A stretch of DNA of 64,000 nucleotides from Sphingorhabdus sp. Alg231-15 (GTDB taxonomy: Bacteria > Pseudomonadota > Alphaproteobacteria > Sphingomonadales > Sphingomonadaceae): NCBI RefSeq assembly GCF_900149705.1, contig NZ_LT703001.1:434001-498000 (forward strand), written 5' to 3'. Every line of letters starts with the position of its first letter. The stretch's first letter is position 1. The position numbers and the translations under genes are program-made. The notes beneath the pieces are model-generated. The model was not told the DNA's origin. It worked only from the letters and a program-made list of their open reading frames with translations, and ran no database searches. This document shows, one piece after another, positions 35,754 through 45,047 of this stretch.

Positions 35754-36484
35754 CCAGCAACTTTGGCTTTCTGCCATTCTTCCTCTAACTGGTCGATGGT
35801 CATGTCCTTCATATCGCCCACAACACTGGTCTCAACCTTGTTGAATCGCTGAGAAAATTTACGGGTTGCATCTGCAAGAGCTTGTTCAGCATCGACTCCA
35901 TAATGTCGCGATAGATTGACTGCCGAAAAAAGCAGATCCCCAATTTCCTCATGAATCTCTGCGTCACTGCTGGCTTGCTCGACCTCGTCCAGTTCTTCCA
36001 ACAATTTCGCTTTGATAGGCACCTTATCTGGCCAGTCAAAACCAACGCGAGCGGCGCGCTTCTGGATTTTCTGTGCCCGTAACAATGCAGGCAGGGCCAG
36101 AGCAACACCGTCCAGCGCACTTGATTTGCCGGTTTCCGCTCGCTCTTCTGCTTTGATCTGCTCCCAGCCCGGTGAGCCACCAGCCCCGCCAAATATATGC
36201 GGGTGTCGCCGGATCATTTTCTCGCAAATGGCGTCCACAACGTCAGAAAAAGAGAAATGCCCTTCGTCGGTAGCAATTTGGCTATGAAATACGACCTGAA
36301 GCAGAAGGTCACCCAGTTCATCCTTCAGTCCATCGATATCGCTGCGCTCGATCGCATCGGCGACTTCATAGGCCTCCTCGATAGTATAGGGTGCTATAGT
36401 TTCGAACGTTTGGACAGTATCCCATTCGCATCCCGTTTGTGGATCTCGTAAACGCCGCATCACTTCAAGCAGTGGATCAATCAC
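35750..36484 (-). CDS. mazG: Nucleoside triphosphate pyrophosphohydrolase MazG
   Basis: 244 aa with two MazG repeats, as in E. coli MazG. The first has W-D-x-x-Q-T and E-E-A-Y-E-V plus K-D-E-L-G-D-L-L; the second has L-E-E-L-D-E-V and E-E-I-G-D-L-L. It hydrolyses NTPs and dNTPs to monophosphates, cleaning damaged nucleotides and affecting ppGpp level. Convergent with hflX (4-bp overlap). A 231-bp gap separates it from the next gene. Confidence 0.95.
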   Translation of the reverse strand: MIDPLLEVMRRLRDPQTGCEWDTVQTFETIAPYTIEEAYEVADAIERSDIDGLKDELGDLLLQVVFHSQIATDEGHFSFSDVVDAICEKMIRRHPHIFGGAGGSPGWEQIKAEERAETGKSSALDGVALALPALLRAQKIQKRAARVGFDWPDKVPIKAKLLEELDEVEQASSDAEIHEEIGDLLFSAVNLSRHYGVDAEQALADATRKFSQRFNKVETSVVGDMKDMTIDQLEEEWQKAKVAG

Positions 36485-36715
36485 CTGGAACTCCGTTCAT
36501 ATCGATCAGTGTTGAGGCAGTTTATACAACAGACAATATTTACCAAGATAGAAATGAGACTATTTCGATGGACGGTAACCTGCCTGGCCCTGGCAGGGTA
36601 GGGGATCGCCTGATCATCCAGACGTCGAATTGAAAAACCGCAAGTTGCATCGATTGTCAGATTGTGTTCAACAACTTGCCTACAGTTTACATCAACATGG
36701 GGAATTGGAGTTTCG

Positions 36716-37846
36716 ATGGCGGCTCAGATAAATGGATATTGCGATCCTCGCTTTGTGGCGGTTAAGGTGGCCTTTGAAACCAACTTCCGGGAACATGGAG
36801 ATGTGGGCGCTTCGGTTGCGATCACTCTTGATGGTGCCTTTGTCGTTGATCTTTGGGGCGGACATCTTGACGAGGATAAAACAGCGCCCTGGCAGGAAGA
36901 CACACTCGTCAACGTCTGGTCCAGTACCAAGACAATGGCTGCAATGTCGCTGCTGCTGCTGGCGGATAGGGGGGAAGTTGATCTTCATGCGCCGGCTGCA
37001 AAATACTGGCCCGAATTTTCGCAAGGCGGCAAAGAGCTAGTCGAAGTCCGACATTTTCTCAGTCATATGTCGGGACTGTCGGGCATGAACGAGACCGTTG
37101 AGGGTGAAGCTCTCTATGATTGGGAATGGATGACAACCGCTCTTGCACGACAAGAGCCTTGGTGGAGTCCCGGAACGCAGTCAGGTTATCACGCGCTGAC
37201 TCAAGGGCATCTTATTGGCGAGATTGTCAGAAGAGTAACCGGCCAGTCGATAGGAACCTTCTTTCATCAGGAAATTGCAGAGCCAACCAGTGCTGATTTT
37301 CATATTGGTGCAGGCGAAGAACTGGATGATCGAATTGGTAATCTGATCCCACCGGAAAATACTGTTTTACCTGATCCAGAAACTATAGCGGGACGGACAT
37401 TTGCAAACCCCGCTGTTGATGCCACGGAACCTCGAAAGAGAAATTGGCGTGCAGCAGAAATACCAGCCGCTAATGGTCAGGGCAATGCACGCAGCATTGT
37501 GCGTGCTCAAACAGCAATGGCAAACGGCGGCAAGGCATTTGGTAAAACCATCATGTCGGAAGAAGGTACTAAACGGGTTTTTGAAAAGCAGTCAGAGGGA
37601 GTGGACTTGGTGTTGGGAGTGCCACTTGTCTTCGGAATGGGTTACGGACTGAACAGCCCACTCATACCGATTAGCCCAAATCCAAATACCTGCTTCTGGG
37701 GCGGCTTTGGTGGATCATCGGTAATAGTCGACCAGGATGCCAGACTGTGCTTTTCCTATGTAATGAACAAAATGGAAAGCGGACTTCTGGGTGATCCCCG
37801 TGGATTTGGTTTGGCAGCAGCAATGTACGCGTCACTGCAGACATAG
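36716..37846 (+). CDS. Beta-lactamase-fold serine hydrolase (EstB-like)
   Basis: 376 aa from ATG 36716, which has GGAG eight bases upstream; the frame opens earlier at 36662 without a good site. Ser69-x-x-Lys72 (S-S-T-K) is the class C nucleophile motif, and Tyr158 in S-G-Y-H-A replaces the usual Tyr-x-Asn. The late W-G-G-F-G-G segment stands for the third motif. No signal peptide is seen, so a cytoplasmic esterase is more likely than a beta-lactamase or penicillin-binding protein. Substrate unknown. Confidence 0.88.
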   Translation: MAAQINGYCDPRFVAVKVAFETNFREHGDVGASVAITLDGAFVVDLWGGHLDEDKTAPWQEDTLVNVWSSTKTMAAMSLLLLADRGEVDLHAPAAKYWPEFSQGGKELVEVRHFLSHMSGLSGMNETVEGEALYDWEWMTTALARQEPWWSPGTQSGYHALTQGHLIGEIVRRVTGQSIGTFFHQEIAEPTSADFHIGAGEELDDRIGNLIPPENTVLPDPETIAGRTFANPAVDATEPRKRNWRAAEIPAANGQGNARSIVRAQTAMANGGKAFGKTIMSEEGTKRVFEKQSEGVDLVLGVPLVFGMGYGLNSPLIPISPNPNTCFWGGFGGSSVIVDQDARLCFSYVMNKMESGLLGDPRGFGLAAAMYASLQT

Positions 37847-37910
37847 ACGGAGAGAGGGCCGGAGTAGCAATTTGCCGGTCCAGCCCAAACTGATCAACCA
37901 GGAATGGAGG

Positions 37911-40397
37911 CTAGAATCTGAATGCGGCTTCTACAAATATCTGGCGTCCGCGATTTTGTGTGACAACGCGATCATCACCGCCTGCAGGCAAAAATGGCCT
38001 ATCTCCAACAGTATTGGCCCACAGCTCATCAGTAAGGTTTACGCCGATGAGAGAAAGCTTCCATTTTCCGTCTGAATCACCGACAGATACAGCAGCATCG
38101 AGCGATACGTAGCTGTCCTGAACAAAGTCATCAAAGTCATTGTTACCAGCAAAATAGGAACCGCTATAGGCCGCATTACCGTTCAACCCGAACTCAAGTG
38201 TGTCTCCCATCGGAACAACCAAATCCACAGCCACATTGCCTGACCATTTGGGAGCACGAGCAGCACGACGTCCATCCAAGTCAACGTCGTCCGCATTACC
38301 AGGAATTCCATCCGGGTCGGACGAAATGAAAGTATCGGTAAACTTGGCGTCCGTATATCCAAGCGCACCCGAGAAACTCAGACCTTCCAGAGGTGTGTCC
38401 CAAACCCAATCGACGTCAAAACCCTTGGTCGTAAGTTCGCCAGCATTGATGGTAAGAAAACGAACCGCGGCACCATCAAAATTTTGAACCTGCAAATCAT
38501 CGAAAACAAAATAATATGCAGCCGTATTTATTCGGAAGCTACCATTGGCCAAGATTGCTTTCGCGCCAATTTCTCCGCCCTTCGCAGTCTCAGAATCAAA
38601 GACAATTGAATCCAGTGCGGCTTGCCGTTCTGCATCAGTACCGAAACCTGGAGTGACGAACTGGAGAGCGGCCGTCGGCAGTATGCTATTATCGATCCCT
38701 CCTGATTTAAAACCGGTTTTGTAGGACGCATAAATATTCAAATCCGGGGTAGCTTGATATTTGATGGTCACTTCCGGTGAAATGTTGCTGTCGGAAAATT
38801 TTATCGGCCCTGTCTGGAAACCTTCCGGTACAACTAATCCCAATCCACCAATAACCCCATTCAGAAAGGTCAATGCGTTGTGAACGACCGGAAAAGACGT
38901 CCGGTGCGTTTTCTGTTCGTCCGTCCATCTTAGCCCACCTGAAAGCTCGAGCTGATCGGTAATGTCCAGTGATACACTGCCGAAAAAGGAGAGAGCCTCA
39001 CTTTTGGTCGCACGATCAGCGACCCAGTCATAGGTGATCCCACGAGAGTCGGGGAAAATGAATGTTGCTATAAACGCGTTCTGAGACGTTTGTAGAGGTT
39101 GGCTGCGGCTCTCCCAAAATCCACCGACCATGAAGTTGAACATGCCATCAAAGTCACTGGCAAGGCGAATTTCTTGAGTATATTGCTGCAAGCCATCAGA
39201 AAATGGCGCCGGCAGACCGCCTGGAGATCCATCCGGCAAAATGCCCACATAGCTGAAGTGATCAAGATGTTCATTCTCAAGATCCAAGATGCCAGTCACC
39301 GATGACAGTGTAAGACTATCGGTTACATCAAGGTCCATCGCCAGTCGGGCGAAGAATGTATTGGTTTCGTTATAGGATTGGCCGTTATAGCGATCCGCTC
39401 CCGTTGTGCCCGGAGCTATCACCTGTAACGAGGGATGCCCATCAGGATGGGGATACAGGCCATCTTGAATATCACATGTGGAATTCGATGCTATAGACAC
39501 GCCAGGAACCGCCAAAAATACATCATCGGCAACCCCATTGGCCCCGCAATCAATATCCGAGTGGCCGAGCAGGCTATCTCCTTCATTGTGATTATAGTTC
39601 AGCTTCAAATTAGCTGAAAAATTGTCAGCTGGATCCCATTGCAGGGTGAGCCGACCTACAAAGTTTTTGAGACCTTTTCCGGAGTCCGCAAAAACTGAAG
39701 GCGTTCCGGCTTCCAGTTCAACATATTTGTCTATGTCCTGATATTGCGCCGCCAAACGGATACCCAGCGTATCAGAAACCGGTCCGGATATATATCCGCC
39801 AACGGTATAGCCCTCTTCTTCAAACTCATAGGAAGCCTTGCCCCCGACTTCCCAATTGGCAGTCGGATTGGCCGATCGAACCGAAAAAACGCCAGCGGAC
39901 GCACTTTTTCCAAAGAACAAGGACTGTGGTCCCTTTAAAACATCAATTTGCTCGACGTCGAAAAACGAAGCCTGAACCAAGCGCATCGTGCTGATCGACA
40001 CGCCATCGAAATCAAACGCGACAGCTGAATCAAACGCAGCGGAAATATTGGTGGTTCCAACGCCGCGAAGGCTAATCTGACCACCTGCGCCGGAGCCCCC
40101 GACTTGCACGTTCAATGCCGGTATCCGGCTAACCACATCGGCTACTTCGTTGACCTGAAACCGGTCCAGTGTATCCGCGCCAAGGGAGGTTACCGTGACA
40201 GGTGTTTCCTGCAACGTTTCACTTTGTTTGCGCGCCTGTACAATGATAATCCGGTCGTCATCGACTTCGGCTTCTTCTTGCGCATATACCGGTGTAGTTA
40301 AAGCCCCGCCGCCTAAAATAGTTGCCGAACAAATGAGCAAAGTGCGAACAGATCTGGTCCGCCGGATTAGCACGCTATCAAACACTGATTTCTGCAT
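37911..40397 (-). CDS. TonB-dependent outer-membrane receptor
   Basis: 828 aa. A long signal peptide ends V-Y-A-Q. Plug domain follows (about 60-170, with S-L-R-G-V-G and D-V-L-K-G-P-Q-S-L-F-F-G-K) and a beta-barrel to the C terminus, which ends in aromatic Phe (E-A-A-F-R-F). It imports a large or scarce nutrient using TonB energy. The style (long loops, F-D-G-V-S-I) is that of the many sphingomonad receptors, whose ligands are mostly unknown; no siderophore gene is nearby. GGGAGG precedes the ATG. Confidence 0.93.
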   Translation of the reverse strand: MQKSVFDSVLIRRTRSVRTLLICSATILGGGALTTPVYAQEEAEVDDDRIIIVQARKQSETLQETPVTVTSLGADTLDRFQVNEVADVVSRIPALNVQVGGSGAGGQISLRGVGTTNISAAFDSAVAFDFDGVSISTMRLVQASFFDVEQIDVLKGPQSLFFGKSASAGVFSVRSANPTANWEVGGKASYEFEEEGYTVGGYISGPVSDTLGIRLAAQYQDIDKYVELEAGTPSVFADSGKGLKNFVGRLTLQWDPADNFSANLKLNYNHNEGDSLLGHSDIDCGANGVADDVFLAVPGVSIASNSTCDIQDGLYPHPDGHPSLQVIAPGTTGADRYNGQSYNETNTFFARLAMDLDVTDSLTLSSVTGILDLENEHLDHFSYVGILPDGSPGGLPAPFSDGLQQYTQEIRLASDFDGMFNFMVGGFWESRSQPLQTSQNAFIATFIFPDSRGITYDWVADRATKSEALSFFGSVSLDITDQLELSGGLRWTDEQKTHRTSFPVVHNALTFLNGVIGGLGLVVPEGFQTGPIKFSDSNISPEVTIKYQATPDLNIYASYKTGFKSGGIDNSILPTAALQFVTPGFGTDAERQAALDSIVFDSETAKGGEIGAKAILANGSFRINTAAYYFVFDDLQVQNFDGAAVRFLTINAGELTTKGFDVDWVWDTPLEGLSFSGALGYTDAKFTDTFISSDPDGIPGNADDVDLDGRRAARAPKWSGNVAVDLVVPMGDTLEFGLNGNAAYSGSYFAGNNDFDDFVQDSYVSLDAAVSVGDSDGKWKLSLIGVNLTDELWANTVGDRPFLPAGGDDRVVTQNRGRQIFVEAAFRF

Positions 40398-40658
40398 TTA
40401 TTTCCTCCCCAATACACCGAGATAAAGCGCCCCAGTGCGACTTGATCTCAAACATTCTGGTGATGTCTTTTACAGGGTGAGAATATGAATGACGTTACGG
40501 AATAAGCCACTAATGAAAGGGCTAGGATTGAGTGTAAGAAGCGCTTTTTCCCTCGAAATTCGCTAACTCTTTTGACAGGTAAGGGGTGCACATCTCATTT
40601 TGGAAATGTGGACATGGAGAATAGCTTCTAGCAAAAGGGCAGGGGACGGCCGAGCCAA

Positions 40659-41198
40659 TCACATCACAATTTGGAACAATATAAACAGAGCTGCAAATTG
40701 ATTGGGTACAACCATCATTATACCTAACGACCTGTACATCGGATTTTTGATGTAACCCGCCCAGAACAAGATTCGAGCAACTAAAAATAAAACGGCCCAC
40801 ACCGGGATTACGGCAAGGCGATCTGCCGGCAACAGCGTCACTAAAGCAAGCTGGGTTGGGATGAAAATTAGCAGTTGTTCCACGGTATTTTGCATATAGC
40901 GCCGATGTAATTCCAGACGTGTACCAACAGGGGGAGTTGAGCCATCTGCATATTCTGAAAATATTCTCCCGGCCCCAATTGCGCCCATTCCTGCGACCAA
41001 AGCTAGAACCGGAAAGCACATCCATTTAATTGCAAAAGCCAATCGATCACCTGGATCCGAAATTTCAGGGAATATGCCTTGTAGTTGTATGTATGCAAAC
41101 ATTGGCAGCGCTATTCCAATCGCCATACCTACGATTGCAAGAGCGATCATTATGCTCCGGTTGAAATCATTTTCGATATTCTCATTGCCTGGCGTCAT
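40659..41198 (-). CDS. MAPEG-family membrane protein
   Basis: 179 aa, four membrane spans. The R-Y-M-Q-N-T-V-E-Q segment and R-I-L-F-W-A-G-Y segment are typical MAPEG (membrane-associated eicosanoid and glutathione metabolism) motifs. Bacterial members often act on glutathione conjugates or are uncharacterised. N-terminal 15 residues are hydrophilic. The start is ATG 41198; 87 bp separate it from the UrcA-family gene upstream on the same strand. Confidence 0.82.
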   Translation of the reverse strand: MTPGNENIENDFNRSIMIALAIVGMAIGIALPMFAYIQLQGIFPEISDPGDRLAFAIKWMCFPVLALVAGMGAIGAGRIFSEYADGSTPPVGTRLELHRRYMQNTVEQLLIFIPTQLALVTLLPADRLAVIPVWAVLFLVARILFWAGYIKNPMYRSLGIMMVVPNQFAALFILFQIVM

Positions 41199-41285
41199 TG
41201 CCTAGCCTCCAACTTGTTGCTGTTTTAGAAGACAGGATGCCGGGCTTTAGACATCTTGCCGAAAAATCATTGTGAATCGCTAACT

Positions 41286-41606
41286 CTAGCGTTTGGTCAG
41301 GGCTGTCGATCGACGGTCTTCGCCAATCATTTGGTTATGATATACGATCATCGGCAGTTGCTTTGTGGCGACAATCGCTTGGTTCATCAGGTCATCACGG
41401 CATTCTTTTCTGGCCTTAAACCTATGTAAACTTGAGATATATGTGCAGGCACTACGGGCCGTTTTTTCAAACTTCGCATAGTTGCTTTCGATTGAAATGG
41501 TCTTGTCGTAGCGAAAGTTAGTGATCCTTGTTTCCTGAGCAGAAGCTGCGGTTGTTGCAACGACTGCGGTAAAGCTGACGATGAGTGATACGGATAGGAT
41601 TGACAT
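41286..41606 (-). CDS. UrcA-family secreted protein
   Basis: 106 aa. Signal peptide ends A-S-A-Q (about residue 24). The mature part has a D/Y strand start, two Cys about 16 residues apart, and the late A-I-V-A-T-K pattern of the UrcA family, a small periplasmic family common in sphingomonads and caulobacters with no known activity. AGGAG precedes the ATG. Divergent from the winged-helix/TPR regulator over 237 bp, which may hold a shared operator. Confidence 0.75.
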   Translation of the reverse strand: MSILSVSLIVSFTAVVATTAASAQETRITNFRYDKTISIESNYAKFEKTARSACTYISSLHRFKARKECRDDLMNQAIVATKQLPMIVYHNQMIGEDRRSTALTKR

Positions 41607-41843
41607 TCCTGATCTCCTGAACTGATTTGCGCCAATGCTGGCCCTGAATCGGTTCTGGATGACTGCGCTAGTAAACTCCTGTGGTCGTGATGATTTTTGT
41701 ATGATGAAAAGGTGAGGTGGTTGAAAAACAACAGTAAAATTAGGATGTGATTTGATGCATTTCGTTTCAGCGCGATTGGAATTTGTAAAACGTGTAGACC
41801 TGTGTCAGTCAAATTGAGAAGTTCATGATATTGTTGGGAACGC

Positions 41844-43505
41844 ATGTTGGAACGTACCAAAGTAAATCTATCTGAAGGTTTTCGCGTTGGCGAAGCCACT
41901 GTTATTCCAACCCGAAATATCGTTCTTTCAAGTGACCATGAAGTTCATTTGGAACCCAAGATCATGGACGTTTGCTTGTTTCTTGCAGAACGTTGTGGTG
42001 AGGTTGTTTCTCGTGATGAGTTGATAGGAAAAATTTGGAAAGTCAAATTTGGCTCAGATGAAAGTCTGACGCGTGCTATATATATTTTGCGCAAGGCATT
42101 TTCACACTCGCGATCTAATAATATCATTATCGAAACTATCCCGAAAAAAGGCTATCGGCTTGCCGTCTCCGTTAAACCAATAAAGCGTCAATCGGAGGCT
42201 CTGAACCAAGTGGATTCTCAGGAGTTGGAGTTCGGTGCGCCTGAGATGCCACCAACAGGATCTCTCGGGCTCCAAGCCTTTCCCAAATCCAGAGAAACCG
42301 ATCTGCGTGGCGCTATGCCTTCGCTCGCTATTTTGCCATTTACCAACCGATCACAAATCGAAGACGATGAAGTTTTTGCCGAAGGTATGGTTGAGGATAT
42401 TGTGGCCGCGCTTTCTCAGAGTGCCGCAATACGGGTCCTCGGAACTATCTCTACCGTGCATCTTAAAAAGGATGTGTTCTTAGATCTTGCAGCTATAGGC
42501 GAGCAGTTGGGTGTCAGATATTTGCTTGAAGGCAATGTTCGGCGAACTGGACGGGATTTCCGGGTGACAACACAGCTCATTGCGCCAAAAACCGGCGAGT
42601 TGGTCTGGTCAGGTCAATTTAATAAGCCGCTAAACGATCTACAGGAGTTACAGGAAGAATTGGTTACCGAAGTTGCTGTAGCACTCGGTGTCAAAATACA
42701 GGTTCTTGATATGGAGCGGGCTCTTCGCAAGCCCACCGACCTAACGGCCTGGGACGCGATACAACGTTGTATTCTTGCAATGCGCCGCGTTAGTGCAGAA
42801 GCTATGCAAAGTGCGATCAAGGAAGCAAGGCGCGCTGTCGATCTTGCTCCGGATTATGCTCTTGCACATGCGATTTTGGCAAATGCATCCGCGACTTTGT
42901 ATATGATTGACAGTCCGGATGATCCCTTAGAAATTTCTCATATTCAGGATCATGCCAAAAAGGCTCTCGAACTTGATTCGGATTCAGCAAGTGTTTTGTC
43001 GTCGGTAGCCTCAGCTTACGCGAATACCGGAGATCCAGAAGAAGGTCTGCGTTGGGCAACTAAAGCCTATGGCATAGCGCCAAATAACGGCCTCGTGGCG
43101 CAAAGTCTTGGTAGCTGCCATGCTTTGTTAAATCAGACCGAAGAAGCGATGCAATATCTCGAGATATCCTATGCGATGATGCCAGGCTCCCATCTGCGCG
43201 TCTGGTCTAGGACGCGGCAAGCTAACGTCATGGTCCGAGAACGCCGCTTTGCGGAAGCTGAGGCCTATTTAGATGAGTCTCATATCATCGATCCTGCTTT
43301 TCGAGGTCCTGATGCACTCAAAGCGTGGTTGTGCTGGCATGATGGGCGGCATGACCAAGCAATCCAGATCTTATCAACATTGCAAAAAGCAGGGCTGGAT
43401 CTTGCCACCACCGAACGATTAATCGAACGCAATTTTATTAACAGTTCGATAAGCGAAGAGATTTTAACTGAAACCAAACATCTGTGGGCTGCCATTGAAG
43501 CATAA
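41844..43505 (+). CDS. Winged-helix transcriptional regulator with TPR domain (CadC/adenylate-cyclase-like)
   Basis: 553 aa. N-terminal OmpR/PhoB-type winged helix (about 15-110, with D-E-S-L-T-R-A-I-Y-I-L-R-K and P-K-K-G-Y-R-L). A second domain (about 150-280) with L-A-I-L-P-F, then A-E-G-M-V-E-D-I-V-A-A-L-S matches the TolB-like part of this family. TPR repeats run to the end. Unlike CadC no membrane span is visible, so it is cytoplasmic. Targets unknown; the divergent UrcA and MAPEG genes are the nearest candidates. Confidence 0.85.
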   Translation: MLERTKVNLSEGFRVGEATVIPTRNIVLSSDHEVHLEPKIMDVCLFLAERCGEVVSRDELIGKIWKVKFGSDESLTRAIYILRKAFSHSRSNNIIIETIPKKGYRLAVSVKPIKRQSEALNQVDSQELEFGAPEMPPTGSLGLQAFPKSRETDLRGAMPSLAILPFTNRSQIEDDEVFAEGMVEDIVAALSQSAAIRVLGTISTVHLKKDVFLDLAAIGEQLGVRYLLEGNVRRTGRDFRVTTQLIAPKTGELVWSGQFNKPLNDLQELQEELVTEVAVALGVKIQVLDMERALRKPTDLTAWDAIQRCILAMRRVSAEAMQSAIKEARRAVDLAPDYALAHAILANASATLYMIDSPDDPLEISHIQDHAKKALELDSDSASVLSSVASAYANTGDPEEGLRWATKAYGIAPNNGLVAQSLGSCHALLNQTEEAMQYLEISYAMMPGSHLRVWSRTRQANVMVRERRFAEAEAYLDESHIIDPAFRGPDALKAWLCWHDGRHDQAIQILSTLQKAGLDLATTERLIERNFINSSISEEILTETKHLWAAIEA

Positions 43506-43651
43506 GCAGGAGAATGATTAAGTCTGAATTTATGGCGGATCCAGCATTTAATTATGGCCGCTAGATAGGAGAGAGGGATGACAATAGTAGGACGCCGTTT
43601 TCCAAAAGCGTCCCACAGTTAAATTAGGTTGATAATATATATTATGTTAAA

Positions 43652-44272
43652 TTATTGCTGGCGTGCTCTTGCGGGAGGCTCAAGGATCATTTCTCCACCC
43701 TCAACGCGCCAACTCTTCATTTCCGATAAAAAATTCATGCCAAGCACATTAGAATCACCAAAGGCTTCTGCTACCACAACGGGAAGCTCCAGTGCCATCA
43801 TTGGTCCGACTCTCAACGCCTGAATAGTTCCGCGTTGTGCTTCCACAGTGCCATTTGCTGTGTTCAGATATGTCGGAAATCCACCATCATTGATGTCAAC
43901 ATTTGCTGCTCGAGCCGTTTTTAGTGTCATTGCGGTTGTGGTTGCTCCGCTGTCTATCAGAAACCGAACCGGCATTCCGTTTACTTCGGCGTCTGCCCAA
44001 TAATGGCCGTCTGGCGATTGTCTGATCTTTAACGTACCGCCAACAACCTGCTGCTCGTTCGCTCCGGTTATCTCACCGGTCACCTTGTGCCAGACTCCAA
44101 CAATCTCTTTCTGATAAGAAAAACCAACGATGAAAATCGCGAATATGGCTACCCAGCTCAATACTGATCGGACAACTTCCCCTAGCCCTATACGCCGGGA
44201 AAACAGCGCACTGGCGACAAGCACTAAAGCACCTATCGCAAAAACAAGATTTATGTTTTGATCTTCAGTCAC
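43652..44272 (-). CDS. Membrane-anchored retropepsin-like aspartic protease (TIGR02281 type)
   Basis: 206 aa. Two or three hydrophobic segments in the first 65 residues anchor it, and the rest is one retropepsin-like lobe with active Asp in F-L-I-D-S-G-A-T-T-T and late L-G-M-N-F-L. A single lobe would need to dimerise. It begins 2 bp after the MBL-fold gene, so belongs to the metG-tatD run. A second single-lobe protease of the same type occurs at 61072-61593. Confidence 0.85.
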   Translation of the reverse strand: MTEDQNINLVFAIGALVLVASALFSRRIGLGEVVRSVLSWVAIFAIFIVGFSYQKEIVGVWHKVTGEITGANEQQVVGGTLKIRQSPDGHYWADAEVNGMPVRFLIDSGATTTAMTLKTARAANVDINDGGFPTYLNTANGTVEAQRGTIQALRVGPMMALELPVVVAEAFGDSNVLGMNFLSEMKSWRVEGGEMILEPPARARQQ

Positions 44273-44274
44273 GT

Positions 44275-45045
44275 CTAAATCTCTATCACAAAACCATCAA
44301 AAGCAGGCCTGATATCTTCCGGTAGCATTGAACATAGATAGTTATAGTCCATCGATTTATCCATATGCGTCAACAGGCTTAATTGTGGCTGTACATTCTT
44401 TATAAGATCCAGAGTCATAGCCAAATGAGCATGGGTCGGATGCGGCTTGTCACGCAATGCGTCGACGACAAAAATATCAGTTCTTTTAAAGAGATTGATC
44501 ATATCAGCCGTAACTTCACCAAAGTCTGTGGCATAACATATTGATTTTCCTTTATATTCGAACTTTAGTCCAGCTGAGGTGATACCGCCATGCGGTTGAT
44601 CGACGGCTTTAACTGCAATGTCACCAATTCTCATTTCATCTTTCAGGCTACGTGCTTCGCAAATGGAGGGATAATATTTATGTCCGTGGAACGCATATGC
44701 GAAACGGTTCTGCAAACTCTCGAGCGCAAATGGCCGCGCATATCCTGGAATTGGTTCTCGTGTTCTGTGAAAAACCTGCCTTAAGTCATCGATACCATGG
44801 CAATGATCCGCATGATCATGTGTCCAGATGACATTGTCGATAGAACTTATGTTACAGGCCAGAAATTGAGCCCGCAAATCAGGTGATGTGTCGACCAAAA
44901 TGCTAGTCGTGGGGCTTTCAACAATGATTGAAACTCTGCTCCGCCGGTTTTTGGTTTCATTCGGATCACAATCGCCCCAATCGTTGCCAATCCGCGGAAC
45001 ACCTGACGAAGTCCCGCAACCGAGAATGGTTAGCTTCAATGCCAA
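44275..45045 (-). CDS. MBL-fold metallohydrolase (PhnP-like)
   Basis: 256 aa. The start G-C-G-T-S-S-G-V-P and metal motif T-H-D-H-A-D-H-C-H-G (HxHxDH) identify a PhnP-type phosphodiesterase, as used on cyclic phosphate sugars. Further ligands H-G-G and D-F-G-E are present. In alphaproteobacteria this gene regularly follows tatD, as it does here with a 2-bp gap, so it is likely a housekeeping nuclease or phosphodiesterase of unknown natural substrate. Confidence 0.88.
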   Translation of the reverse strand: MALKLTILGCGTSSGVPRIGNDWGDCDPNETKNRRSRVSIIVESPTTSILVDTSPDLRAQFLACNISSIDNVIWTHDHADHCHGIDDLRQVFHRTREPIPGYARPFALESLQNRFAYAFHGHKYYPSICEARSLKDEMRIGDIAVKAVDQPHGGITSAGLKFEYKGKSICYATDFGEVTADMINLFKRTDIFVVDALRDKPHPTHAHLAMTLDLIKNVQPQLSLLTHMDKSMDYNYLCSMLPEDIRPAFDGFVIEI

Positions 45046-45047
45046 GG

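Noticed and set aside
35750-36484. mazG as toxin-antitoxin member
   Set aside because: MazG is a nucleotide pyrophosphohydrolase; no mazE or mazF lies nearby.
36579-36597. CCTGCC/GGCAGG hairpin between mazG and the serine hydrolase
   Set aside because: Only six base pairs with no T-run; likely chance.
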